From NCBI GenBank assembly GCA_049999805.1, contig JBNGIO010005069.1:1-53951 (forward strand): 53,951 nt of DNA, in the 5' to 3' direction. A model generated the notes under the pieces. The model saw only the letters and a program-made list of their open reading frames with translations, did not search any database and was not told the DNA's origin. The first letter of the stretch is position 1, and each line of letters begins with the position of its first letter. A program made the translations under genes and the position numbers. The stretch is from Folioceros fuciformis. Its lineage: Eukaryota > Anthocerotophyta > Anthocerotopsida > Anthocerotales. Shown in pieces: positions 36,801 to 47,700 of the stretch.

Positions 36801-37317
36801 GCCCCAGCATCAGCATGTGCATGTGCCCCTTTGGAAGACTTGCATCCTCTGTTTGTCGTGATGGACTCGACCTTCACGATATGGATGCCCCGCCAATGAA
36901 TTTTCGCCACTCCGTTTTGGGCTTGCGGATACCACCAGTAGCTGGTCGGATTCGGAGAAACTGCTGCTGCTGGTGCTCTTGTGACGGTCGCTGCTGCTGC
37001 AGCCCTTGGTTCCAGCTTCTTAGGATGAGATGACCTCTCCACCTCGAATTTGCCCTGCAACGACGGTCCACTATACGTACATTGTTGAGAGGCCTGCGTC
37101 TCGGCATTGTCCGACTTTCATGAACAGTATTATAAGCTGAACGTAGACAACGTACCTTGGACCTTGGACAGCTTGCAAATGATACCCGATGGCCATTAAG
37201 GCCGGCACGTATGTCCGCACGGCCCTCACGGCCACGACATGTACTTCTGTATGTCCTTGCCCATCACCATGCTCTGGTGAGTCATGCATCACCATGCTAT
37301 AGTGAGTCATGCATAAT
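36801..37317. other. diTPS upstream region
   Basis: 5' flank of the dead diTPS; presumed former promoter and leader. No clear TATA element. Direct repeat catcaccatgct..gtgagtcatgcat at about 37262-37315. Confidence 0.4.
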
Positions 37318-37880
37318 CCGAACACGGGACATGAGAAAGCTGCTCGTCCCTACCCGCTTACACGTTACTAATAATACTTGTTTAAGGCTCCCACCAACAC
37401 GGGACATGAGAAAGCCCACCAACACGGGACATGAGANNNNNNNNNNCCCACCAACACGGGACATGAGAAAGCCCACCAACACGGGACATGAGAAAGCCCA
37501 CAAACACGGGACATGAGAAAGCCCACCAACACGGGACATGAGAAAGCCCACCAACACGGGACATGAGAAAGCCCACCAACACGGTACATGAGAAAGCTGC
37601 TCGTCCCTACCCGCTTACACGTTACCAATAATACTTGTTTAAGGCTCCGACCAACACGGGACATGAGAAAGCTGCACGTCCCTACCCGCTTACACGTTAC
37701 TAATAATACTTGTTTAAGGCTCCGACCAACACGGGACATGAGAAAGCTGCTCGTCCCTACCCGCTTACACGTTACTAATAATACTTGTTTAAGGCTCCCA
37801 CCAACACGGGACATGAGAAAGCTGCTCATCCCTACCCGCTTACACGTTACTAATAATACTTGTTTAAGGCTCCAAGTGCA
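37318..37880. repeat. Nested 25-bp / 75-bp tandem repeats
   Basis: The 25-bp unit is ccaacacgggacatgagaaa gccca, seen about 8 times at 37389-37600. The 75-bp unit is that core plus tgctcgtccctacccgctta cacgttactaataatacttg tttaaggctc, about 5 copies (phase-exact starts at 37651, 37726, 37801). 75 is three times 25. An N gap interrupts the short-unit part. Confidence 0.93.
37437..37446. other. Assembly gap (10 N)
   Basis: Lies inside the 25-bp array with the same unit on both sides; the array length is unknown. Confidence 0.95.
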
Positions 37881-38010
37881 CCACCCTGGCTCACAAGCTT
37901 ACTGTATGTCAACTCCCGTCATTTGCATACCGTGAGATGCGAGTTTAGAGTGGCATGTTCAATCTTTGCTTTCAAGCGTTCTTGTGATTAGGGATAGGGG
38001 AATGTGATTT

Positions 38011-40289
38011 ATGGATAATAATATGAACTTGAGTTTTTGTATTAATTTAGAAGAGTTACCAACTAACAAACCTTTTGTGATGCAGCTTCCTACATTAGGG
38101 TTATTTAACCATACTGACCTAAACTGGGTTTCTTCTCAATATGACCATTCTAGGGCACCAAGGCAGCAAAAACATGTGAAGGTGGCTCATATACTCTTTT
38201 CTAGAGTGGGAGACTTTATTGGGGGAATGAGTGCTATAAGTTCCCATCCTACGAACTTCTACAAGAAGGATTCTAAAGGGCCGAGAAGTTTACCTTGCCC
38301 TCCAGTACTGACAATGCATACAGCTGCATTATATGTTAGGTAAGAAGGTTTGAAGTATGCAAATTGTTTTATTACTTAGGGAGGCATTAACATTGTGAGG
38401 CTGGCTTGCAGGTATTGGTGTTCTTACGGCCCGGAAGACTTTCGTCAAAAGGAGGTGGGAGTGTCACGTGGTGCTAATACAACTAAGTGTAAGGTCCTCC
38501 GTGGAGAGAGTGTCAAGCATGGTTGCTAAGCAAATTTTAGGGTGAAGAAACTTCTCGTGTGGCCTACGGTTGCTGATATTGGTCTTTTTGAACATAGGCA
38601 TATTGACCTTTCAAGTGCTATATGTCATGGGCCTGGGTACGAAGGCTTACCCCTTGATGTCAAAGCAGCATGGCTTTCACATGAAAAGAAGGATTGGATC
38701 AGGCATTGCCTATATTGCAAAGTTCATGTCGATGAAATAATGCGTCGGTATCAAGATGCATTGTATGTTTGAATCAACAATCAGACAGAGGTATGTGAGC
38801 TAGTAAGAGATGATTATATGCAAAGATATGATGTTCTCAATATACTTACACAAGTTGAAGTTAGTGAATGGAAGCTAGCCCCGGATGATGCCACATTAGT
38901 GTCCCTGTGGTTGGAGCAAAATGAGTCTATAGTCTTCCACCAATCAAGCGAGAATCAACCTTTTGCTTTGGGTATTCAAACTCCTTTTATGTTAAATTGC
39001 ATTTTGCTTTATGGGAATGGTAATGTGCTAGCTATGGATGCAACTTTTGGGTTGAACAGGTATTGCTACCACTTATTCATCATGATGGGTTTTGACTATT
39101 ACTTGAACGGTGTTCCAGTAGCATGGGCTATTACAAAAGATGCTACTACTAAGTCACTTGTCACGTGGCTTTCAGCTTTACGGAAGAAGGTTAAAAAGAT
39201 CAACAAGGATTGGGCACCTAGTTCATTCCTTGTTGACGATTGTCAGGCATAGATTTCTGCTATTTGCTCAGTGTGGAATCATAATATGCCTATATTATAT
39301 GCTTGTGGCATGTGCGGAAAGCATGGAGACGGAATTTATTGAAGAAAGTGCACTCACAAAGTAATCGAATTTCAATATGGTCAGAGCTAGGGGATATTAT
39401 GTATGTCACAGGGGCAAGCACATCTTCATAGTATCTTTCCATAGGAAGAAGTATGCTACAAAATTTTTATGACAAGTGGGGAAGAAGTGAAGGAGACTTT
39501 GTGAGATATATGAAGGTCCAATGGGGAGAGACTATAAATATGAGGTTGTGTAATGCTAGAATGTTGCCTCATGCAGGGCAACATACAACTTCAGCTGTGG
39601 AAGGATTCCATAGATTTATAAAAGAACGTGCAGCATTTAGAAAGTCAAGTTTGCCTGGCCGTAGACTAGACTAGTTACTACACCAATTAGTGAATGTGGT
39701 TGCCCGACATTATTGGTACCAGCACTTCACGAAAGAAGGGGGATACACGCGTAATAAGAAGCTGGAGGGTTTGAAGAAAACCGCTATGAAGGGTTCAGAA
39801 ACTATTTCTATTAGCTCAATTATTTTATTGCATGCTAAAAATGTTGCTGCACATTGTTTGTCTTCATCGACCCCTAACTTGTGGTATTTGATTGAACATG
39901 TTTACTCTCCTTGGACTACATGCTCATGTCCAATGGGAAACAAAGGTTTCATATGTAAGCATGTGGTGAAAGTTCAACAACTCCTTGGCATATACAAGGA
40001 TGGTGCAGCAGCAACTAGGCAAAATGGAAGAACAAATGGAGCATATGTTGCTAAAAGTAGTGATACCAACAACTTGGCTATGGCTTTTTGGATGCAAGAT
40101 CAAGAAGCTCCACACACTGTATTGCCTAGTAACCCCTTGGTGGCACCAATATGTAAGAATGAATTGGAGATGGCAAAAGAAAAATGGTTGGATTTTATTA
40201 AAACGGCATGTGCTGAAGTATGTAATACCACATTTGAGCATTCAAATTTAGCTTTTGGGATAGCCTCCATTATGGAGCAAACTCAATAG
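38011..40289 (+). pseudogene. MULE-type transposase with DDE core and SWIM zinc finger, decayed
   Basis: Reads through several in-frame stops and one or two frameshifts. In order: an N-terminal region (38011-38760) with CLYCKVHVDEIM; first catalytic Asp in VLAMDATFGLNRY (about 39030); second Asp in SFLVDDCQA (39230-39250); WHVRKAWRRNLLKKV in a shifted frame (about 39307-39352); candidate catalytic Glu in QHTTSAVEGFHRFIKER (about 39580-39625); SWIM finger CSCPMGNKGFICKHVVKV (about 39922-39975). This is the Mutator-like (FAR1/MuDR-type) transposase layout. Stops include TAG at 39250, 39670 and others. Terminal inverted repeats could not be fixed, so the element borders are unknown. Confidence 0.75.
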
Positions 40290-40587
40290 AAGGTGAGTCA
40301 ATTAATGGCACAGGCAAACGAACAACCTCAACGGAAACAAGTGTTGGAAACTTTTGCTGAGAATGAGGGCACAAATAGACTAAAACGATATGTTGGTTTG
40401 GAGGAAGTTGTGTATAAGAAGAAAAAGACGGTGAGGTGGAACATAGGCAGTTGATAAAGAGTGGATTGATGAGTTGAAATAGGCTTTTGGTTTTAGAACT
40501 TGACCAATCCACTTTTGTAGGGTGCTGAGAGAAGATAACAGATAGCACTCAGTTTTGATCGGGTTAATTACGCTGTTTGTCTTAGAG

Positions 40588-40765
40588 GTCAGAATCCTCT
40601 TCTGAATTCGGCAACTAGTGTCGAAGAGCCTTATGGATCAGAATCCTCTTCTGGTTTCAGAAGGTGAGAATTCGGCAACTGCTGTCGAAGAGCCTTATGG
40701 GTCAGAATCCTCTTCTGGTTTTAGAAGGTGAGAATTCGGCAACTGCTGTCGAAGAGCCTTATGGG
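40588..40765. repeat. 64-bp tandem repeat, 3 copies
   Basis: Unit: gtcagaatcctcttctggtt, then agaaggtgagaattcggcaa, then ctgctgtcgaagagccttat gg. The first copy lacks about 15 internal bp. Confidence 0.92.
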
Positions 40766-41600
40766 ATGTTGACGAAGAGGTCCCAGTGTAGGTTTTGAGC
40801 ACAGTCTGCAGCTGCGACCGAGCCAACTGGAACTCGTCCCGCTGTGCCATGCTCTCCACTGCCGCTTGACGCCTCATGCACACGATAGAGAAATAAAAAC
40901 AGGGTGCTACGAAGGAGCATCATTGTCATCAAAAGGTTACACACAGGCTGCATACTTCGAGGAAAGTAATGAACGTCATGGTTTGAAAGAAAACCATCAC
41001 ACGCAGTCGGAGCGAGTGTAGTTCAGAAAGTATTTGGCAGTCATCCCAGTGCGCCTCCAAAACCCCATGCCCAGAATTTTGTACCCATCCTTGATTGCGT
41101 GCCAAAGTTCCTGTTCCAAGGCCCCTACAAAATGGTAGACACAAGTTCACTCTCATCAGTGACTGCATCGCATACACCAGTATCAGAGGCAACAAACAAT
41201 TACGCAGTTGCTTGCAAGACACATGCCAAGAGCCCAAGCTGCTGTGTTTCTACGACAAAATTGGTTGCCGCCCAGCGCCATCATGTTGTGTTCCAAGTTC
41301 TTCTCCAGCAGGCTCAGCTCCGCAGCCACTTGACAGCTCTGGCTTTTGGAGCCCACAAGTCGTGCGCCAGCAAAACCATCTTGAGCAGGACTTGGGCCGC
41401 AACCATTGCGAGTTTTGCCATCCTGATAGAAATCCCAGCACAACCCTGATGCCACCAAATAGATCCTGAGTTTACGCATCCTTGCAACCCGAAACTCAGT
41501 CTCAACCAGCACACCCACTCTCCTCTTGGACACGAAAACCGCCAGGAAGTCAGCCGACTGCATCTGCACCGGGCAGCAGATTAGGTGTCTTGTCATATCT
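40740..41600 (-). pseudogene. Unrecognised multi-exon gene fragment
   Basis: Minus-strand stretches look protein-coding but do not join in one frame: about 41465-41590 (QSADFLAVFVSKRRVGVLVE, TEFRVARMRKLR), about 41310-41425 (AKLAMVAAQVLLKMVLLAHD, LWAPKARAVKWL), about 41000-41125 (LEQELWHAIKDGYKILGMGF, WRRTGMTAKYFLNYTRSD) and about 40790-40880 (MRRQAAVESMAQRDEFQLAR). Plausible GT-AG borders separate some of them. I cannot assign a family. It could be a decayed exon set or a real gene with introns, cut by the 64-bp repeat on its 3' side. Confidence 0.35.
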
Positions 41601-41984
41601 GCACCGCTTTCTTTTTAGATCGGTTCCCCCACGATGAGAAGTGCACAACTTTGAAAAGCTTATTTGAAACCTGGACTTCAAACCGACGGGTTTGAAATCC
41701 TTCCATCCCGGGTATGGAAAGCCAGGTATGGAAATGCAGGTACAGAGAACGGTTGCAAAAATCTGAGTATGCAACGGGAACCACAAACTAATGTTGCTGC
41801 TATGTCGTGTATGTCGATATGAAGCCACGATACATCGGGTTGCGTGGTACATTGGGTTGCGCATCTGCACGGGTCTACTGACCGTATTTGCCTTAATGGC
41901 CATCACGTATCGATGGGAAAGCCCTTGGACATGGCCCCTAGCCCCAGCCTGGTACGGTGTGTGTGGCCAAAAGTCTGGCAGGGA

Positions 41985-42715
41985 TGCAAGCCCAAAAGTT
42001 TGGCAGCACGTCCAAGAACATCATGAAACCTTTAGTTTTCCTTTTTGCACCACAAATTAAATCAAGATGTCAAGGTGCATGGCATGGTGCAAGACAGAGG
42101 AAGGACAACTAACTCTACTGTAGTGGAAGCATGTTCAACAACATCATGACACCTTTAATTTTCCTTTTTACACCTGGTGACAAATCAAATCAAAATGTCA
42201 TGTTGCATGGTGACAACAAAAGGCAATGACTCTGGCATACCAAAGGCCGGGTGTCGCAAAATTTTTCTGAACACTTCACAAATGACTCAAGCTTGTGGTA
42301 CCTACCACGAACACTTGCCGAACCTCACTGGGGCTGCAGGAGATGGTGAAAAAATTACGTTTGGGGTTCGGTCTCGGGCGTAGCCTGAGGCTTCTTGGTT
42401 TGGTAACATGGCCGGGGCTGACACTCTATTGGTTAGTGGCCGCTATGCGGCACTGACAGCTTTGGGGGAGGGCCTAGAGTGACCACAACGGTATATACCC
42501 CATGAGAAAATATTATAGAAAAAGCATCCCCCCTTTCTCATAGGTGACCTCCAAGAAAGGTGGCTCCCCTTTGTTCCTTACAATGGAAGCAAGTTCAAGG
42601 TTGTTCAAAATTCATGAAACCTTTTTTTTCCGCTTTCTGCTGCACCACTCGGCATAGTCGAAATGTTGAGGCGCAATATGGTGTACAACAGAGCAAGGAC
42701 AAAAGGTATGTTTCG
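41985..42715. repeat. Diverged ~110-bp repeat, 3 copies
   Basis: Copies at about 41990-42105, 42130-42235 and 42590-42710 share (gt)tcaa-aacatcatga-acctttaattttcctttt-caccac-aaatcaaa-atgtca-g-tgcatggtg-acaaca. Non-coding. Confidence 0.6.
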
Positions 42716-43026
42716 GATGTCTCACGTAGGACATGAGCAAGCTTAGCTTCCTTTCTTATTCTATGCTAGTTGTACCCACCTCCAGGTGCTAGTTGTACCC
42801 ACCTCCAGCCAATAAAATCTCCCACGACAACCATATGTATTACATGATTGTACACCGCCGAACATGAATGCTGTAGCACTAGGCCTGCAAGGGAGACCCG
42901 GGACCAGGGACCAGGGACCAGACACATATGGAAGGCTCCAGCCTTGTGCATGTCACCTTTTGCTGAAGCCTAATAAATAATTACTGAATCGCTACTTTTG
43001 GAGACCTAGCCGGAGCTATGTATGTA
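42236..43026. other. No gene recognised
   Basis: Contains the third copy of the ~110-bp repeat, a 22-bp direct duplication (ctagttgtacccacctccag) at about 42767-42808, and a short ccagggaccaggga run at about 42900. Confidence 0.5.
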
Positions 43027-43049
43027 CAGTCAAACCCCTCTAATTGGGA
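43027..43049 (+). repeat. Left terminal inverted repeat of the Tigger-type element
   Basis: Starts CAGTC at a TA dinucleotide. A weaker subterminal continuation (gggac..aaatgg) recurs at 43050-43160. Confidence 0.85.
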
Positions 43050-43630
43050 CCCCTATAAATGGTAACCCCCTTTAAATGGGACGTCCGGGCTTACTCCCTT
43101 GAATGTGCTACATGCTAAATGGGAAACCCCTCTAATTTGTAAATGGGAACCCGAACATTCAATGCAAGTACACCTCTATAGAAGGAAAAGGAAAAATACA
43201 TATTAAAAAACTGAGATCGAAGAGTAGCCAGGTTCTTCTGCTTAAAGGACCTTTACTTTAGGTACAGCCCTAAATAAAGGCGGCCCCGTGGGCACTATGT
43301 TCGTAACCTGTCGCTTCTTCAGACTTACCATAGAGCACTCCTATTGCAGTAAACAAAAAATTGAGGAAATCATCTTATTGAGATTAAATAATGAGTTATT
43401 GAGATTATGTCAAGTTAAAGGCTATCGAGATTATATCATAAAACATAGACAGTCATCGAGATTGGGCCTATATATGTAGTAGTTCTGTACACAATGCTTT
43501 GAGATCAAAAGCATTGTTCCTAGTACATAAGTTGTTTCATTGTACAAGTTGTCTTATGGTGTTGTAAGTTGTCTTGCTGTGAGATATTTTGTATGTGTTC
43601 CTTACCCATTCTCTTTGACGTGTAGGAACA

Positions 43631-44200
43631 ATGCCGCCCAAGCCACCGCACAAGCATGCTACCCTAACAAAGCAACAAAAGAAAGAGGTTTGCGAATATT
43701 ATGTTCAACACTCTTGCACACTTAAGGAGTTGACTAGATGGACAACATAGAAGTTTTCAATAGCTGCTTGTAAAAGTGCATTGTCTAGGATTGTGAAAGA
43801 TAAAGACAAATGGTTGGACCCTGCCATTGGTCCAATAATTAATATGGTAAGAATGAGGGATAGACTAGTCGTATGCCCACAGGTTGACCATGGAGTATAC
43901 ATTTGGGCTCTTGCAATCCAAGCTCAAGGTGCCACAATCTCAAATGACTTGCTTCGTGAGTGCATCAAGTTGTATCCTGACTATTGTGACTATCAAGCAA
44001 TGGTTATGTTGGTAAAAGCTTGGACTTCGTTTGTGAGTCCTCATACCATACGCAATTGTTGGAGGCACAACACTTTGGATGCAAAATTGCGTGCACAAGA
44101 TGCTTGGTTCCGTGAGGCTTTGGATCTAAACAGCGCACCATATGATCCAGAGGATCCATTGTCGGATCCTCAAAATCTCCCTAATTCGTTGGAAATGTAG
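43631..44200 (+). pseudogene. Tigger-like transposase with CENP-B-type DNA-binding domains, DDE core deleted
   Basis: ATG at 43631. First helix-turn-helix: LTKQQKKEVCEYYVQHSCTL..SALSRIVKDKDKW, interrupted by TAG at 43748. Second (Tc5/CENP-B type): VDHGVYIWALAIQAQGATIS NDLLRECIKLYPD. The frame then passes directly to VKAWTSFVSPHTIRNCWRHN, the sequence that normally ends the DDE_1 domain, so about 200 catalytic residues are missing near 43985-44000. After TAG (44198) the same frame continues as an acidic tail typical of Tigger C-termini (VEEYLNFEEDEI) to about 44520. The encoded remnant could bind ends but not cut them. Confidence 0.75.
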
Positions 44201-44823
44201 GTAGAAGAACTACAACAGTCCATGCGAAGCTTAGCATTATTAACATCTAAGGATATGATAGGAATTGTTGATGTTGGATATCCAACGATGACAGTTGAAG
44301 AGTATCTGAACTTTGAGGAGGATGAAATATTGAAGACTGCGTATATTCCTAGAGAGAACGAAATATGACAAGCATTAATCCCTCCGCCTGTCAATGAGAA
44401 GGGTGAGGAGAATGATACAGCGTCAATGGAGACCATAGTGCCAAGACCGTGTACGACAAAGGATGCTGTAGATAATCCTATGAGGATAGCGAAGATGTTT
44501 TTGGAAGGAATGCCACATAACTAACACTCTTGATGCTTTGAAGTTGCATTCTCAATTGGAAAAACATGTTGCTAGTCATTGGATGAAAGCAACTCAACAT
44601 CAATAGGATTGATGATTATTTTAACCCAGCAAACTAGAATTAGGTTGGCAGCTATGTAGTACGAGGGAGGATTTTGGATTTTTTGGAAGCTTTTAAGCTC
44701 TTTCTTTCGAATTTTTGATTTAAATGATTTTTTGATTTTTTTTTTAAATATTTTTATTTTCAAGAAAGATGAAAATGCCCGAGAACCCCTCTAAATGGGA
44801 CAATTTTTACTACTCCCAATTGT

Positions 44824-44846
44824 TCCCAATTAGTGGGGTCTGACTA
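44824..44846 (-). repeat. Right terminal inverted repeat of the Tigger-type element
   Basis: Reverse complement reads TAGTCAGACCCCACTAATTGGGA; mismatches to the left end at positions 1, 7 and 13 only. Confidence 0.85.
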
Positions 44847-44948
44847 TATACCCTCCTTAGAGTGAGTGCACGATCACTTTATTCCAAGGTTTACGCCGAG
44901 CCCACACGTATTTTATGCAACTACACCTCGCTTGCCCTGTCAGGCTAG

Positions 44949-46735
44949 CTAGTACTCCCCAACAGCCTCGATGCGTACGGGGACACCAGTTTTGGGGGCG
45001 ATGCCAGACCCGAAACGTTGAGGCCACTGTCTGGCTTATCTACTGTCCACCTGTTTCATGACATCCAATGTCGGCACCCCAGGTCGTACATGTCGATACG
45101 GGCACGTGCGCTTTGTATGGACATACGAGCTCTTGCAGAAGAATTATGGGGACACACCTGAATTTGAGCATCACGTGATGCAACATCACTTTCATGTTCA
45201 TTAGTGCCAGCTCCTTCCCAAGTCACAACCTGCTTCCACCTCCCCATGCCGTCAGGGAGAGGGGCTTCGGTGGCCCCTGTTGTTAGCATCGGAAACTGGT
45301 GCGTTAGAAGGTAACTGCCAAGATGATGTTCGTTGTCTAATGATTCGGGACGTATCTGTAACGATTCTGGTGTTCAATTGAAGAATCATATTCTCACATC
45401 GAAGCGAGAGGGATTAAATATCTCCGGGTCTTCGAAGATATCTGGACTATGATGCAAGTTTTGAACACAAACAGCCTCAAACACAACGTTCCAGCCCTTA
45501 GGAATGTGGTATCCTGCAGGTGGCACAAGTAGAGTTTCAGGTAGTGGCAAAGCTTCGAAAAACTCTGCAGAGCGTTGGTCAAGCACCGTGACCCAATGCT
45601 TGGTAGGACTCCCCGCTTGGAGTAGAGAAGGAAAGTAAAAGGTTTCCAATCCCAGGAGCAGCTAGCATACATACCGTTGAATGTAAAATCCTCCTTCACC
45701 TGTCGATGCAACCAGAAACCAATAAACGACACTCGGAGTGTCTCGTTGATCACCAGCGCATATAGCATGCACACATGAGGCAAGACAAATGGATCTTAGG
45801 TTACGCCAGATCAAGATTGCAGTGAGTATTGGGCCACCACTAGGTTGGAGAATGTTCAGGGATCCGAGTCTCACTTCAAGGTGTAGGCCATCGGTTGGCC
45901 AAGATCCGCCCACACCAGTGCCTATCCAGCTTGTTTGTTTCGTTTGAGATCCACATGCTCAGCCTACCGTTAGAGCGACAGAAAAACCAAACAACAAGGT
46001 GGGGTCGCTTGGACGCAATCTGTTCCAAACCAATTTCGTTTCCTATGGGCGACGTCTGTGATACATCGCCGGGACTATGGCTCACCAGTAGCTTCTCCTT
46101 GGCGAGGAATCGGGGTCGACTGCCTTCGTCATTTCAGTCAGCAGGTCGCTAAGAACAATTTTTCCGCTCCTTCTCAGCGCGAATTCGGTGCCGAACATTT
46201 TGCCCAGTTCCTTTCTGGCCTGCACGCCCAGTCCACTTGCCTTGTTAGATACATTGTCGCACATCACGAGTCTTGGGAGAACACGGAAATGTGTGCTCCA
46301 AATTGGGCCGAGAATAAATTGGTACCTACATGGCCTCGTGAAAGGCGAATCCAGGAAGATTGATGGGCACCCTGACCAAGCTGCTACTCACTTTGTCCGT
46401 GAGCTCCAAGCTCCTGCCCCGCAGTGCACCAGGACCCCAGCTCAGCATTAACCTGACGATCACGTGGTACGCGAACTTCGCACTGCGGTGAGCAACTAGA
46501 AGTTAGCAATAATCACGAGCTCTGACTCCGCAAACGTTGTGGCCCATTCCTGGTGCACGCACCTTGGCCACGTGGTGTCTCATGACGGGGCCGTCGCCCT
46601 GTTTCCAGGACCTGAGGGCCTCCAGAGCCGATTTCTCAGACACCGGCAGATACTTCTTAGTGCTTTCGCCGATGAAACTCTGGTTGAGAATTTTGCGATA
46701 GAACTTGTGGGTGGGGCCGTGCACAGTGAATCATT
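44949..46735 (-). pseudogene. Cytochrome P450, subfamily B, dead copy
   Basis: Tandem relative of the two genes that follow. Exon 1 begins only at HGPTHKFYRKIL (about 46724), so the N-terminal half, including the membrane anchor and hinge, is missing. Exon 3 has lost about 130 bp, including the I-helix (ARKELGKMFGTEF..AVDPDSS then straight to KLL). Exon 4 has TAG at 45922-45924. Exon 5 (VINETLRVSFIGFWLHRQV) and exon 6 (PPAGYHIPKGWNVV..FNPSRFDV) are preserved. In exon 7 the heme-ligand Cys codon is TGA (45223-45225) within WGGGSRL-LGKELALMN. Exon 8 is frameshifted in the NNGVPIRIE region. It cannot make a functional enzyme. Confidence 0.88.
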
Positions 46736-47149
46736 CGGGCCTTCCTCTCAATCTAGCTCCCTCCTCGATGCATATGGAATTCGGGTTAAGAGTGTGGGCT
46801 ACAAAGATGGCCAGGCTCCTGGAAATGGAGGAGCTGCAATGGTTTTGTGCCTAGACTGGACGCAACAGTTACGTATCTGCTGTAGGTATGGCTGAATATT
46901 CGGAACTTTGGCCACAAATCCCTTCCTCGACCTTCCTTCGACGGATTTTGCTCTGCGAAACGGCACCACAGATCTTCTGGGAGCTCCTGCGCCTCACTAA
47001 CGTGCTGTTCTTAGCCAGCTTAGTGTCTTCACCATTAGTCTGAATAGATTGTGGTCCGGGGTCAAGTTTGGCTTGTTTGCTAAAGCTGTGGGGACAGCTT
47101 GGAGGTAATGGAGTCGGGGCCAAGGTGAGAACACATAAACCTGCTGTCC
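46736..47149. other. No gene recognised
   Basis: Sequence upstream of the truncated P450. The missing exon 1 half was looked for here and not found. Confidence 0.5.
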
Positions 47150-47700
47150 TGGGGTCAGGGCCAAGGTGAGAGCACATGAATCTGCGGGCTTCCATCTTCT
47201 GCTTGTTACTGGAGAGCTGCATTGCCCTGGGGTTGGTGCCAGGGGCTCTACTGCATCGGCCGTCGTGATGTGGGGCTCAGCTTCTGCTCCCTTCAAATTC
47301 GGGAGCGGGATGGGTTGGTGCCAGGGGATCTACTGCATTAGCCGTCATATGATGTGGGGCTAAGCTCTTCTGCTCCCTTCACATGTGGGAGCGGGAGTGG
47401 CCTCCATACATACCTTCACATTTGGGAATGGGAGAATCCAATGCAAATTTCAAATTTCTGTAGCTGCGAGATGCCATACATAAGGATCCGAGTGCAAATT
47501 TCAGTAACTGAGAGGCCTGTATGGAGGATCCGATTGCAAATTTCAGTATCTGCGGGGAGGATCCGAGTGCAACATTTAGTAGCCGCAATTTCAGTAGCTG
47601 CGAGGAGGATCCAAGTGTAATTTTTAGTAGCTCCGAGGCCCTTTAGTCCGCAATTGCAGTAGCTGCGAAGAGGATCCAAGTGTAATTTTTAGTAGCTCCG
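47150..47700. repeat. Cluster of short and medium tandem repeats
   Basis: About 47235-47400: two copies of a ~96-bp block (ggttggtgccagggg-tctac, tgcat..gccgtc, gatgtggggct, tctgctcccttca). About 47420-47690: six to seven diverged copies of gaggatccgagtgcaaattt cagtagctgc. About 47075-47185: two copies of ggggtc..gggccaaggtgaga-cacat. Confidence 0.8.

Larger units (their letters stand above)
43027..44846 (+). mobile_element. Pogo/Tigger-type DNA transposon, internally deleted (1820 bp)
   Basis: Terminal inverted repeats: CAGTCAAACCCCTCTAATTG.. at the left and its near complement at the right end (20 of the first 23 bases match). TA lies on both sides (43025-43026, 44847-44848), the expected target duplication for this Tc1/mariner-related group. 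The inside carries the N- and C-terminal parts of the transposase but no DDE core, so the element can only be moved in trans. Confidence 0.85.

Noticed and set aside
37297-37829. Open frames encoding repeated GFLMSRVGG-like peptides
   Set aside because: They are translations of the 25/75-bp repeats, present in several frames, with N gaps; no sign of a real protein.
37318-37880. CRISPR-like array
   Set aside because: Repeats are directly contiguous without unique spacers, and the sequence is a plant nuclear genome; it is a minisatellite.
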